Source: JAGTVG01 sp942491935 (GTDB taxonomy: Bacteria; Bacteroidota; Bacteroidia; Cytophagales; Cyclobacteriaceae). Taken from it: a stretch of DNA of 64,000 bases. The stretch covers positions 47,248 to 111,247 of the forward strand of contig CALOCZ010000053.1 of the NCBI GenBank assembly GCA_942491935.1, in the 5' to 3' direction. Positions 1-8,721 of the stretch are shown here, one piece after another (positions within the stretch are counted from its first letter, which is position 1; each line of letters opens with the position of its first letter). A program made the position numbers and the translations under genes. The notes below the pieces were generated by a model that saw only the letters and a list, made by a program, of their open reading frames with translations, did not search any database and was not told where the DNA came from.

Positions 1-1
1 T

Positions 2-103
2 TTAGTTACCTTTATGTGCATTAATCATGAGGCTATGCATCTGGGACAACTTGCAGCATGGAGACGAGCAATGGGGTTGAAATCAGCACTTGCTATTTTA
101 TGA
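2..103 (+). CDS. C-terminal end of a DinB-like protein (partial, cut by window start)
   Basis: An open frame enters from the left edge and stops at TGA 101-103. The 33 visible residues contain N-H-E-x-x-x-H-x-G-Q-L followed by W-R-R-A-M-G, the last metal-binding helix and tail typical of DinB/DUF664 four-helix-bundle proteins, in which this His helps hold a divalent metal. The family includes thiol-dependent transferases and damage-induced proteins of unknown role. Only the tail is visible, so the subfamily cannot be set. The next gene starts 27 bases downstream on the same strand. Confidence 0.6.
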   Translation, partial: LVTFMCINHEAMHLGQLAAWRRAMGLKSALAIL

Positions 104-130
104 CACCATAAATAAATTCTTCTATATAAT

Positions 131-1798
131 ATGACTAAAAAAAATTCATTTTTATTCAACTTTCTGGCAGTGATCATATTTTTCACTTACGCCTGTAATA
201 CATTAAAAACTCCTGAGATCGAAGTGCAACAATGGAAAGAATTTGAGATTGAATTTCAGTCGAATTCCGAATATTCAAATCCTTATACGGATGTAGAATT
301 CTGGGTGGTATTTAACGGACCTGATGGCGAATCGCTGAAAAGACCGGGGTACTGGGAAAAAGGCAACATATGGAAAGTACGATACGCCTGTCCAACTAAT
401 TCCGGCACCTGGAATTGGATAAGCTATGCAAACAATGAAGATGATGATGGCCTTCACGGAAAACATGGGACTTTTCTGGCAACAGATTATGCCGGGACAA
501 ATTCATTAATATCTCATGGCCTCTTACGTATGTCTCCAGGAAAACGCAATGTGATCCATGCCGATGGAAAAACTTTTTTGATGATTGGCGATACCCCATG
601 GGCATTACCGTGGAGAGGAACCTATAAAACGGTAGAAACATATGCGCAGAATCGTCAAAAACTTGGTTTTAATACGGCTTTGCTGATGTCTTTGATGCCA
701 GATAGAGGTGTGGACGGACCAAGAAACAGAACAGATCCCGGAGGATTTGATGTTGCCTTTGAAGACCTGAAAGGCGGACATATAAATAATCCAAATCCTG
801 ATTATTTTATATATCTGGATTCACTCTGTTCTATACTGATCAGCCATGGTATAGTCCCTGTTTTTCAACCGGTATTTCATGGATTTGGCTGGAAAGGGAA
901 GGAATTACTCGGGTGGAATATGGACCCATCTGAATATGCCAGATATTGCCGGTACCTTGTTGCGCGATATGGAGCCAGACCGGCCATGTGGCTTGTAGGT
1001 GCCGATAGCGATGGAAGATTTCCAGGAATTATGGAGGGAGGTGAAGAGATTGAAAAATGGGACTGTTATCGTCAGCCGACCGGCTTACACTACTCGCCAT
1101 TTGATGATGTCATTCCTGGTTGGATGAATGAAGAACAAAAGCAAAACTATGAACCCCATATGAACCGGACACACCAGGCATCCGACTGGCTGGATTTTCA
1201 GTGGTGCCAGACGGGTCATGGCGGTGAGCATCTGCTTCATAAAGTTGCGCTGATGTACGATAACAAACCGACTAAAGCCGTCGCCAATGGTGAACCTACC
1301 TATGAAGGTATTCGTGACACTTTAAATGGTGCTGGCTGGTGGCAGGGTCATGAAGCCTGGAGTCAGTTGTTGTCAGGTGGTACCATGGGAGTAGTATACG
1401 GTGCAGGCGGACTATGGAACTGGAAACTTCTACCCGAAGAGCAGGGTTGGGAAGCATGGGCAAACTCCAATGTCTCCTGGAGAGAAGCCATAGAACTGCC
1501 CGGAGCCAGGTATGTGGGTTATCTGGGAAAGGCAATGGATGGATTGGATTTTACTGATATAGAGAAATTTCCGGAACTAGCTGAAGGAAACCTTTGTCTT
1601 GCCAAACCTGGCAGACTTTTTATTGTCTACTTACCCGAAGGCGGCAGGATAAATATTAAGGAATTGCCGGATCCAGGGGTTTATAGATGGTTTGATCCGG
1701 TTAATGGCAACTTTATCTCAGATGGAGAAATCGATACATCCGTTTCTGATTTTGATTCACCTGTTAATGGCCCATCTGTACTGATAATTGAAAATTAA
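131..1798 (+). CDS. Secreted lipoprotein glycoside hydrolase, DUF5060 + DUF4038 (apiosidase-like) with C-terminal collagen-binding-type domain
   Basis: The 555-residue product has a lipoprotein signal with lipidation Cys at residue 22 (T-Y-A-C-N). Residues about 30-120 resemble the DUF5060 beta-sandwich; about 125-460 form a DUF4038-type TIM barrel (G-D-T-P-W near residue 153, M-W-L-V-G-A-D-S-D near 287, A-N-G-E-P-T near 388); the last 90 residues match the putative collagen-binding domain usually paired with DUF4038, ending in a small beta-sandwich. The DUF4038 group includes the GH140 apiosidases that trim rhamnogalacturonan side chains. The Glu in the N-G-E-P motif is a likely catalytic residue. 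The protein probably sits on the outer membrane or cell surface. The exact sugar specificity is not shown by the sequence. It stands alone, convergent with the next operon. Confidence 0.8.
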   Translation: MTKKNSFLFNFLAVIIFFTYACNTLKTPEIEVQQWKEFEIEFQSNSEYSNPYTDVEFWVVFNGPDGESLKRPGYWEKGNIWKVRYACPTNSGTWNWISYANNEDDDGLHGKHGTFLATDYAGTNSLISHGLLRMSPGKRNVIHADGKTFLMIGDTPWALPWRGTYKTVETYAQNRQKLGFNTALLMSLMPDRGVDGPRNRTDPGGFDVAFEDLKGGHINNPNPDYFIYLDSLCSILISHGIVPVFQPVFHGFGWKGKELLGWNMDPSEYARYCRYLVARYGARPAMWLVGADSDGRFPGIMEGGEEIEKWDCYRQPTGLHYSPFDDVIPGWMNEEQKQNYEPHMNRTHQASDWLDFQWCQTGHGGEHLLHKVALMYDNKPTKAVANGEPTYEGIRDTLNGAGWWQGHEAWSQLLSGGTMGVVYGAGGLWNWKLLPEEQGWEAWANSNVSWREAIELPGARYVGYLGKAMDGLDFTDIEKFPELAEGNLCLAKPGRLFIVYLPEGGRINIKELPDPGVYRWFDPVNGNFISDGEIDTSVSDFDSPVNGPSVLIIEN

Positions 1799-2148
1799 CT
1801 TTCTTGAATCTAAAGATAGACGCAGAATTTCAATTTAAGTATTTACACTAAGTTTTCTATAGCCTTTTAAAACTATATAACCAGCTGAATATTAATCTAT
1901 TATTTGAAAAATTCAGGCCCGAAACCAAAACATTTATATGTTTCACCATGAATTATAAGTATGTTACAACTTTTCCAATTTGTAATTCTTGGATCATGGT
2001 TTCGGGTATACTTTTTTGTTTTTCGTAATTCACACTTATATAAAAAGTTATTGAACCGACTAAAATTAAATGAAAGTCGATATTAGTCATATTCCACTTT
2101 CAGAACATTCAAAAAACAGTTCCTGGTCGTCAAATCAACAAACTTTAT
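1799..2148. other. Intergenic region between convergent genes, 350 bp
   Basis: AT-rich, no convincing gene. It contains the nested inverted repeat annotated separately at 1918-2006, which is the only structured element I see. Confidence 0.5.
1918..2006. repeat. Nested inverted repeat, possible bidirectional terminator
   Basis: CCCGAAACCA at 1918-1927 is the exact reverse complement of TGGTTTCGGG at 1997-2006. Inside it ACCATGA (about 1945-1951) pairs with TCATGGT (1994-2000), and AAACAT/ATGTTT form a small inner hairpin near 1928-1942. The arms overlap, so alternative foldings exist. It is followed on the plus strand by CTTTTTTGTTTTT, so it could end transcription of the upstream hydrolase. 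The long loop is unusual for an intrinsic terminator. Confidence 0.45.
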
Positions 2149-2946
2149 TCAGAAAGCATACTTGTCCAAAGCCATTCCAACCGGAAGAACATCAAGATAT
2201 TCTATTTTAAGCAACCTTTTCAATAATTTATCCAGATACGCGGAGCGAACCGGCCCCCACCCTTCTTCATCCAGCCCATGCAAATTTAATATCAACCATC
2301 CGCCGTCACAATCTAAAAATGCATTCACCTCCGATTCTACCCATTCATCAGCATTATCAGGGCCAAATGACCAACACCCCAGACGAAGTGGACCACCATT
2401 TTTAGGGAAAGGATTTGCCTTCGTATTATTGTCGAGAATATCCCAGCCTCCGGCACGGGCAGCTCTTACCTTAGCAAGTACAAAATCCAATAGTTCAGGA
2501 GTAGAAGCATTATACGCGAAATTGTATACAGCCTCTGAAGCGTTGAAGCCATCCAGGTTATTTTCAAAATAATTCAGACATTTCTGGATCAATTCTTGTG
2601 CCTCCTCAACAGGCATTTGAGAAAGGTCGGCATGTTTCCAGCTATGAGGCATAATTTCATGTCCTCTTTGTTTCAAAGCATTCCAATCATCAAAATTCCC
2701 TACCGGATCACGATGGTACTCATTCGGCCCCCCCGTTCCCGGTATATTTGCATAAGCAATTATATTCAAACATGCTTTTAAGCCATATCTCTCATGAATA
2801 TCAGCGGTTCTGTAAAACGATTTTTTAAATCCATCATCAAAACTTAAACTTAAGACGTGGGTCTTAGTAGATTTCAAACAGCTTGTAAAGTTTAAGCCAA
2901 TTGTTCCTATTGCTGCTGTCCGGATAAAACTTCTGCGATACATCAT
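2149..2946 (-). CDS. Polysaccharide deacetylase (NodB-type) with Tat-like lipoprotein signal
   Basis: The 265-residue protein carries a NodB homology domain. Motif 1 is S-F-D-D-G-F near residue 34 and motif 2 is M-P-H-S-W-K-H-A-D near residue 99, giving the Asp-Asp and His metal ligands of CE4-like enzymes. The N-terminus M-Y-R-R-S-F-I-R-T-A-A looks like a Tat signal and N-F-T-S-C is a lipobox, so export and membrane anchoring are likely. Family members remove N- or O-acetyl groups from polymers. Two adjacent Met codons (2946 and 2943) can start the protein. It begins directly after the stop of the upstream alpha/beta hydrolase gene, so the two are very probably one operon. The acetylated substrate is unknown. 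Confidence 0.75.
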   Translation of the reverse strand: MMYRRSFIRTAAIGTIGLNFTSCLKSTKTHVLSLSFDDGFKKSFYRTADIHERYGLKACLNIIAYANIPGTGGPNEYHRDPVGNFDDWNALKQRGHEIMPHSWKHADLSQMPVEEAQELIQKCLNYFENNLDGFNASEAVYNFAYNASTPELLDFVLAKVRAARAGGWDILDNNTKANPFPKNGGPLRLGCWSFGPDNADEWVESEVNAFLDCDGGWLILNLHGLDEEGWGPVRSAYLDKLLKRLLKIEYLDVLPVGMALDKYAF

Positions 2947-3849
2947 TTATTTATTTAACCATTTTATTAATTCCTTATCGAATTTTCTGCTTTGTTCCAG
3001 CTGAGGTGTATGTCCACTTTTTTCGAAAAGAACATATGTGAAATCAGGGATTTTTGTGTAATTCGTTTCCCAAAGTGTGAATGGGATTACGTAATCATAT
3101 TTACCAAGCGCTACAAATACCGGGATCTTAATTATTGGAATGTTCGCAAACATATCATAATCTGCGAAAACTTTGGTAAACAAGTGCTGTGTAACTTCTG
3201 AATGAACGGTCATCCCATCCCACAACCAGTTGGCATCATAATAGGGATCGTACCAATATTGCGGGGCCGCCCTGTTATAATCGGCCGCAGCTTCTTCCTT
3301 CCCTGTCAATCGGTCAAGCTCATTTATCTTCCCCCAGTTTTCCTGCTGGATGGCCTTTCTTTCATCCGAAGCTGTTTCCCATAGATCTGCAGATTTTTTT
3401 TCAAAACTTTCGTTGCCCCAAAGTGCTGGCGAGCCAATAATTATTAATGCCGAAACCTTGTCCTGATGCTTTTTTACATATTCCATTGAGATGGTCCCGT
3501 GGATGCTGTGACCCATAATTATCGGTTGTTCAAGCCCCAGTTCCTGCCTGATCTGCTCTACATCTTCTACAATGCTAGCAATGTTTACTTCATCGAGGTT
3601 TTCAGGTTCATAACCTTTGGCGAACCATTTCAAATCAACAAAATACATTTTAAGGTGCTTCCTGAGGTTTTCCGAAAAAGTTTTCGGATAGTAAACGGAT
3701 GAACCAATTACCAGGCAGGGCTTTCCATCTCCTTCAATAACATAATCTAACTGCGAACCATCAATCATTATGCTTCCGCTTTTAGTGTTTCCTTGTGAAA
3801 AGGTATTTGTACTTATCAGAAGTGCTATTATTAATAAAGAAAACTTCAT
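2947..3849 (-). CDS. Secreted alpha/beta hydrolase
   Basis: Using the Met at 3849 the product is 300 residues and begins with a clear Sec signal (K-F-S-L-L-I-I-A-L-L, cleavage after about residue 19); the frame is open further upstream but those 46 extra residues would bury the signal, so this start is preferred. The nucleophile elbow is G-H-S-I-H-G with Ser115; a late Asp sits in G-K-Y-D-Y-V and the catalytic His in S-G-H-T-P. The fold resembles proline iminopeptidase/epoxide-hydrolase-like enzymes, but the substrate cannot be read from the sequence. It is the first gene of a two-gene operon with the NodB deacetylase. Confidence 0.75.
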   Translation of the reverse strand: MKFSLLIIALLISTNTFSQGNTKSGSIMIDGSQLDYVIEGDGKPCLVIGSSVYYPKTFSENLRKHLKMYFVDLKWFAKGYEPENLDEVNIASIVEDVEQIRQELGLEQPIIMGHSIHGTISMEYVKKHQDKVSALIIIGSPALWGNESFEKKSADLWETASDERKAIQQENWGKINELDRLTGKEEAAADYNRAAPQYWYDPYYDANWLWDGMTVHSEVTQHLFTKVFADYDMFANIPIIKIPVFVALGKYDYVIPFTLWETNYTKIPDFTYVLFEKSGHTPQLEQSRKFDKELIKWLNK

Positions 3850-4367
3850 ATGATTTCGTTTAATTTCGTTGACATATTTATGGCAAATACCGATTATTTC
3901 TAAGATTGAATAAGAGTAAATTCCAATTCTTGTATAGAATTCTCTCGGCAAATATAAAATGGTTTGTTTTGTTTTTATTTCCATCATCTAAATCCGAATT
4001 TAAAACATTCATCGCAATATTGACATTTCTTATAACCTGAAAGTCATACATCCGAATAAAAAAGATCAGCATCATTTTTAAAAGCCTATTTAAGTCCATT
4101 TGCCAGATCAATAGGCTCGGCGGTAAATACTTTTAAGGCAATCCCGGATTTATAATCATAAGATGGATTTGATAAACAAAATATCCCAGGACATTAGTCT
4201 TTCATCTATCCGGAATTTCTTAAAATAATATAATAAATGTATCTTGCCATACTCCCAAAAAGGCAGGTGTAAAATTAGGTTTTTAGAAAATCAAACAGCA
4301 CATTTGTTTCAGACGCAACCCCAGCGTTATGTATTTTTTGAGGTAGCAAAAATTAACTTTTAGGATC
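3850..4367. other. Divergent intergenic region, 518 bp
   Basis: Separates the minus-strand hydrolase/deacetylase operon from the GH9 gene and must hold both promoters. A TTTG at 4303-4306 and a TATTTTTTG at 4332-4340 lie upstream of the GH9 start, but their spacing is longer than the usual Bacteroidota promoter. No gene seen. Confidence 0.4.
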
Positions 4368-6869
4368 ATGAAAAATAAGAATCTTTTTAAAAACCTGGAA
4401 TTGTATTTATTATTGATTTTTCTCACAGTTAATTTGACGGGGATATGTCAAACCACAAATCCCCTTCCCTCTCAGACCTTTGGCCCCAATGTATCCTTAA
4501 AGGCAGGTGATGCCTTACCATCAACCGGCATGGAACAGATGCCACCTCAGATTGTCAATGTCAGCGCAGTAGCTCCTGATATACTTTGTATCGAAATTGA
4601 GGCTTGCCGCATACTGCCATCAATACAGATTCCTTATCAACCAGATTCATCAGATGTTGTCAGAGTGGGCGATTATAATAATCTTGGAGAGAGCAGGAGC
4701 ATTTACGTTGTACGAAATGGATTTCCACTGGGGAGCCTCGTAGGAACAGACCGCAAGACCATAATGCTGTATGAAAGGATTGCAGGGAAACATTTAAATA
4801 CAAAAGTGGCAGATAATACGAGTAGTTATCTGATCAGTTCTCCAGGTGACAATAATTACAGCGTACCTATATCTCCGGATAAGGTTTGGCGTAAAACCAA
4901 ACCCACCAATTGGACGACTTACCGGGAATTTGACACCGTACAATTTTATACAGCAAAACATTACCTGTATTTGAAACTTCCGAATTCACTGATAGATGGT
5001 CATGCTTATCTCATCAGCCTTCCTGAACTGAATCTTAAGCGATCTGCAATCTACTATGTCCACGACCCTGCTTACGTTCGTAGTGACGCAGTGCATGTAT
5101 CACAAATTGGATTTCGGGCAGATGATCCGGATAAAAATGCTTTTCTATCTGTATGGATGGGAAACGGAGGAGGGTACACCTATCCGGAAAACATGGAGTT
5201 TTATCTGATCAATGAAAAAACAAATGAAAAGGTTTTTACAGGAAAAGCTGTATTGCAATGGAAAGGAGGCGATCCTGAAGGAGTTGGTTCAAATATAAAC
5301 CACAGCCTTACTGATGTAATGCGCCTGGATTTCAGCAGTTTTAATGTACCCGGCCGTTACCGGGTATGCGTGGAAGGAATCGGATGCGGTTATCCATTTA
5401 ATATTGACGAAGTAAGCACATGGAAACATGCTTTTGAATTATCCATGAAAGGACATTTCAACCACCGCAGCGGTATACCAATGCATCCTCCATATACTGA
5501 TTTTGTACGACCCCGAAGTTTCCATCCGGCTGATGGCATAAAGGTGTATCAATCTACCTGCTCACTTTTAAACAGTGGAAACGGCCTGAATGCACTGGGT
5601 ACCGACAAGGATAATTTTGGCAATCTGGTTGCTGGCAAGACCGATGAACTTGTACCTGAGGCCTGGGGAGGAACTATGGATGCCGGAGACTGGGACAGAC
5701 GGATCAATCACTTATATACGCCAAGGCATTATTTGGAATTACTAGAACTTAATCCTGGTTATTTTAAGGACCTATGTTTATATATTCCTGAATCGGGAAA
5801 CGATCTGCCTGATGTTCTGGATGAGGCAATTTATGGGATAGATATCTACCGGCGAATGCAATTGCCGGATGGTGGTATTCGTGGAGGCGTTGAGTCCGCT
5901 GAACATCCCGCGGAAGGGACAACCTCATGGCAGGAGGTAAATACTGTGCTTGCTTATGCTCCTGACCACTGGTCAAGCTATATATATGCTGGTGTCGCTG
6001 CCCGTACTGCAATAGTACTAAAGATGTTGGATATGCAGGAAAAGGCCATTATCTGGGAAGAAAGTGCAGTCAAAGCGATGGAATGGGCAGAAGTTGAATA
6101 TGAAAAATGGATAAACAGTCCTGAATATGAGAATGTAACGGAGCGTGCAAAAAGGACAGTGCCTGTAGAGCGGAACCTTGCTGCTGTAGAACTGTACCGG
6201 TTGACACAGGATAAGCAGTGGCATCAAATCTATCTTCAGACTCAAGAGCAAAGCCGTAACGATGCTGCTTTCATTTATGCGCGCCTTGATCCATCACTGG
6301 TTAACAAAAAAGCCCAAAAGACAGCCGTAGATAAGCTTATGGCTGAGGCGGATCAAATAGTGGAATGGTCGGCAAATAACGCTTTTGGTATTAGTACCGG
6401 CAGACCTGGCAGACCACTTGGAGGATGGTCAAGTACATATACAATGCCCGCATCACCTACGCTTGTCCAGGCCCATTATCTTACCGGGGATTCCATATAT
6501 TTAAAAACCATACTTCGATCGGCTCTATATTCAGCGGGAGCCAACCCAATGAATCTTTCTTTAACTACAGGTTTAGGGGAAAACTATGTAAAGAATGCAC
6601 TACACGAGGATACCAGGCATACAGGTCAGCCTGCTCCGCTTGGAATTTCAGTATTTGGCCCGAGCGAATTAGTACATAATGTACAACCTGGATCAAACCT
6701 TGAAATCAAACTCAATGCCGAATGTACGCCTAAGATCTCAAAATGGCCTACATCAGAGTCATATTTTGATATTTTCTGGTTCGTATCGCAAAACGAATAT
6801 GTTATAGATCGACCCCTCGGCCAGGCTGCATACATCTGGGGATACCTGGCTTCTCGTAAACAACTATAA
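4368..6869 (+). CDS. Glycoside hydrolase family 9 enzyme with N-terminal Ig-like (CelD_N) domain
   Basis: The 833-residue secreted protein has a Sec signal (about residues 1-28), an extra N-terminal beta-rich region (about 55-235), a CelD_N immunoglobulin-like domain (about 238-345) and a GH9 (alpha/alpha)6 barrel (about 352-830). The GH9 base motif D-A-G-D-W-D-R-R is at 438-445. The expected catalytic acid is Glu810 in S-Q-N-E-Y-V-I-D, followed by the normal C-terminal helix. GH9 enzymes invert beta-1,4 linkages; most are endoglucanases, and a branch of Bacteroidota/Vibrio enzymes are exo-beta-glucosaminidases. The additional N-terminal region makes this longer than a typical GH9 enzyme and may bind substrate. 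It is monocistronic as far as can be seen. Confidence 0.85.
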   Translation: MKNKNLFKNLELYLLLIFLTVNLTGICQTTNPLPSQTFGPNVSLKAGDALPSTGMEQMPPQIVNVSAVAPDILCIEIEACRILPSIQIPYQPDSSDVVRVGDYNNLGESRSIYVVRNGFPLGSLVGTDRKTIMLYERIAGKHLNTKVADNTSSYLISSPGDNNYSVPISPDKVWRKTKPTNWTTYREFDTVQFYTAKHYLYLKLPNSLIDGHAYLISLPELNLKRSAIYYVHDPAYVRSDAVHVSQIGFRADDPDKNAFLSVWMGNGGGYTYPENMEFYLINEKTNEKVFTGKAVLQWKGGDPEGVGSNINHSLTDVMRLDFSSFNVPGRYRVCVEGIGCGYPFNIDEVSTWKHAFELSMKGHFNHRSGIPMHPPYTDFVRPRSFHPADGIKVYQSTCSLLNSGNGLNALGTDKDNFGNLVAGKTDELVPEAWGGTMDAGDWDRRINHLYTPRHYLELLELNPGYFKDLCLYIPESGNDLPDVLDEAIYGIDIYRRMQLPDGGIRGGVESAEHPAEGTTSWQEVNTVLAYAPDHWSSYIYAGVAARTAIVLKMLDMQEKAIIWEESAVKAMEWAEVEYEKWINSPEYENVTERAKRTVPVERNLAAVELYRLTQDKQWHQIYLQTQEQSRNDAAFIYARLDPSLVNKKAQKTAVDKLMAEADQIVEWSANNAFGISTGRPGRPLGGWSSTYTMPASPTLVQAHYLTGDSIYLKTILRSALYSAGANPMNLSLTTGLGENYVKNALHEDTRHTGQPAPLGISVFGPSELVHNVQPGSNLEIKLNAECTPKISKWPTSESYFDIFWFVSQNEYVIDRPLGQAAYIWGYLASRKQL

Positions 6870-6983
6870 TTCTCTTAGTGATAGAAAATATTGGCCCTTG
6901 CAATAAATCGAAATAATTCAGGACCAAGCAAAGTATGGTAGTAAAAGTTTTAAATGCTTTGAGCCGTATTATTAATTATTTAA

Positions 6984-7262
6984 TTGAAGGAAAGCCTAAT
7001 AATGAAGATGAATCCAGGGCTCAAGTTCAGCAAGAAACACTTATATATGCTTGTTAGACATCCTATAATGCTCGGCTTTATTATCGCCTTCTGGGCTACC
7101 CCGGTAATGACAACAGGACATCTTCTATTTGCAGTTGTTACAACCCTCTACATTTTCATAGTTGTAAAATATTTAGAGGAACAAGATCTTAATGATGCGA
7201 TTGGAGAACCGTACGAAAAATATCAGAAAGAAGTCCCTATGATCATTCCTTTTATTAAATAA
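6984..7262 (+). pseudogene. C-terminal remnant of a methanethiol S-methyltransferase (MddA/NnrU-like) gene
   Basis: About 83 residues match the C-terminal third of MddA-type isoprenylcysteine methyltransferase-like membrane enzymes: L-V-R-H-P-I-M-L-G-F, then A-T-P-V-M-T-x-G-H-L-L-F-A, then L-E-E-Q-D-L and G-E-P-Y-E-K-Y. Full members are about 250 residues with several membrane spans; here similarity starts only near base 7017, and nothing recognisable is found in the 150 bases upstream. The frame opens at TTG 6984; the first ATG is at 7002. A short expressed membrane protein is possible, but a 5'-deleted remnant is more likely. Confidence 0.7.
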
Positions 7263-7277
7263 ATAAAATTCTACTTA

Positions 7278-7323
7278 AACAAAAGGTCCGACTTCTCTAT
7301 CCTGGGGGCAGGGCTTTTTGTTT
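7278..7323 (+). terminator. Stem-loop followed by T-run after the methyltransferase remnant
   Basis: AACAAAAGGTCC (7278-7289) pairs with GGGCTTTTTGTT (7311-7322), 10 of 12 positions Watson-Crick plus wobble, with a 21-base loop. It lies 16 bases after the stop of the remnant and may be the terminator of the original gene. Confidence 0.4.
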
Positions 7324-7427
7324 ACTTTTAACGTGAAATTAGTCTGGCTTGAAAAATTGATAATTTATAAAGATGTTTGTTGTATAGAAATCATTGTTTA
7401 GAAAGAGAGTCTAAATAGATGGAAGCA

Positions 7428-7447
7428 GGGCCCTGGCCCCGTTTTTT
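7428..7447 (+). terminator. Compact GC-rich hairpin with T-tract
   Basis: GGGC-CCTG-GCCC followed by CGTTTTTTG, a classical intrinsic terminator shape in an otherwise AT-rich stretch. It lies 48 bases before the PIG-L gene, so it either isolates that gene from upstream transcription or sits in its leader. Confidence 0.55.
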
Positions 7448-7494
7448 GCAAAGATTGATTTTTTTTTAATTGGGACAACCATAAATAACATATT

Positions 7495-8712
7495 ATGAAG
7501 AAAATACCAGTATGGATATTATCATTAATCATTATATTTTTATCTGCATTTACATCTAGTATTTCTCAGGAAAATCTTAAAGTGATGGTAATTTTTGCGC
7601 ATCCGGATGAAGGTGAGATCTACGCCGGAGGGATAACCGCATTATATGTTAAAATGGGGCATGAAGTAAAGTTCATGTCACTTACAAATGGCGATGCGGG
7701 TCATTATTCGATGAAGCCGGAAGACCTAGCAAAACGCAGGAACTCGGAAGCTATGAATGCCAAAGAAATTCTCGGGTTGTCAGAATATGAAATATTGGAA
7801 TACCATGACGGTATTTTAAAAAATTCTAAGGATGTACAAGAAAAGGTGATTAAATCAATACGAGAATGGGAAGCTGATATAGTATTTACTTTTTATCCGG
7901 CTGAGGGGGGGCATAATGATAACATGAATACAGGGTGGATTGTGCGTGAGGCATCAACCAGGCTGAACCTGGAAAAGAAACCAGTATTTATATATATGCG
8001 TGATTTTCATACAGCATCTTTATCATATATACCTGATTTGGCAATCGATATCGATGAAGTCTGGAAAACAAAACTAGCAGCATGTGGCGCTCATGAATCC
8101 CAGGTGATAGAATATAATCCTGAAATGGAAGGAGTATTGGAAGAGGTTCTGGCAAGCAAAGACAAACAGGATGAATTTCTTTTTCATAATACAATACCCT
8201 TCAGTGTTGTAAGACCTGATAACTTGTTGGCAGTTGAAAAATGGTATGGAAAGGAAATTGCAAAAGACATTACATATGTAGAGGAATTTGAAATAGCAGA
8301 ATATGGCAGGCAAATTAACGAAAAGGAAGTGATGAGGCTTTTTCCTATGATTGGCAAAGCTTTTACTATATCCGGTAAAACGGAATGGTTTGATACCGGA
8401 GTTGATGTCGAAGAAGGACAAATACTTGAAATCAGTTCGGATGGTAAAATAATCTGGAACCTGAAAGAAAAAAAATATTGTGATCCGGATGGGGCCATTC
8501 CATATACGAGATGGGGGGATAAACCATTGCTTGGTGTTGGTACCGGAGCGCTGATAGGAAAAATTGGAGACAATTCCTCTGACAGTTTCTTTATTGGGAA
8601 GGAACAGGAACTTCACGTTTATCAATCCGGGCGATTGTACCTGGGTATAAACGATGACAATACAGCTGATAACGAGGGCTTATTCAGGGCAAGAATTCGT
8701 ATGATTAAATAA
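7495..8712 (+). CDS. Secreted PIG-L/LmbE-type deacetylase with C-terminal LecA (PA-IL)-like domain
   Basis: The 405-residue product starts with a Sec signal (about 1-25). Residues 28-240 are a PIG-L/LmbE domain: the metal motif is A-H-P-D-E (His36, Asp38, Glu39) where the family normally has A-H-P-D-D, and the third metal ligand is probably His140 in G-G-H-N-D-N-M-N. The family removes N-acetyl groups from GlcNAc-containing substrates. Residues about 290-405 resemble the PA-IL/LecA galactophilic lectin sandwich (W-F-D-T-G near 293, G-A-L-I-G-K-I-G, then G-I-N-D-D-N), suggesting sugar binding next to the catalytic domain. It is 9 bases upstream of the sugar isomerase gene, so the two are cotranscribed. 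Confidence 0.8.
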   Translation: MKKIPVWILSLIIIFLSAFTSSISQENLKVMVIFAHPDEGEIYAGGITALYVKMGHEVKFMSLTNGDAGHYSMKPEDLAKRRNSEAMNAKEILGLSEYEILEYHDGILKNSKDVQEKVIKSIREWEADIVFTFYPAEGGHNDNMNTGWIVREASTRLNLEKKPVFIYMRDFHTASLSYIPDLAIDIDEVWKTKLAACGAHESQVIEYNPEMEGVLEEVLASKDKQDEFLFHNTIPFSVVRPDNLLAVEKWYGKEIAKDITYVEEFEIAEYGRQINEKEVMRLFPMIGKAFTISGKTEWFDTGVDVEEGQILEISSDGKIIWNLKEKKYCDPDGAIPYTRWGDKPLLGVGTGALIGKIGDNSSDSFFIGKEQELHVYQSGRLYLGINDDNTADNEGLFRARIRMIK

Positions 8713-8721
8713 TCGATCGAT

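Noticed and set aside
2162..2572. Plus-strand frame of 136 codons opposite the NodB deacetylase
   Set aside because: Antisense shadow with low-complexity Ser/Pro content; the minus-strand gene has clear motifs.
3878..4111. 77-codon minus-strand frame in the divergent intergenic region
   Set aside because: No homology, no sensible start context, and it overlaps the leader of the hydrolase gene.
8074..8625. 183-codon minus-strand frame opposite the PIG-L gene
   Set aside because: Antisense to a real coding gene, rich in Phe, Ser and Ile as expected from reading AT-rich coding sequence backwards.
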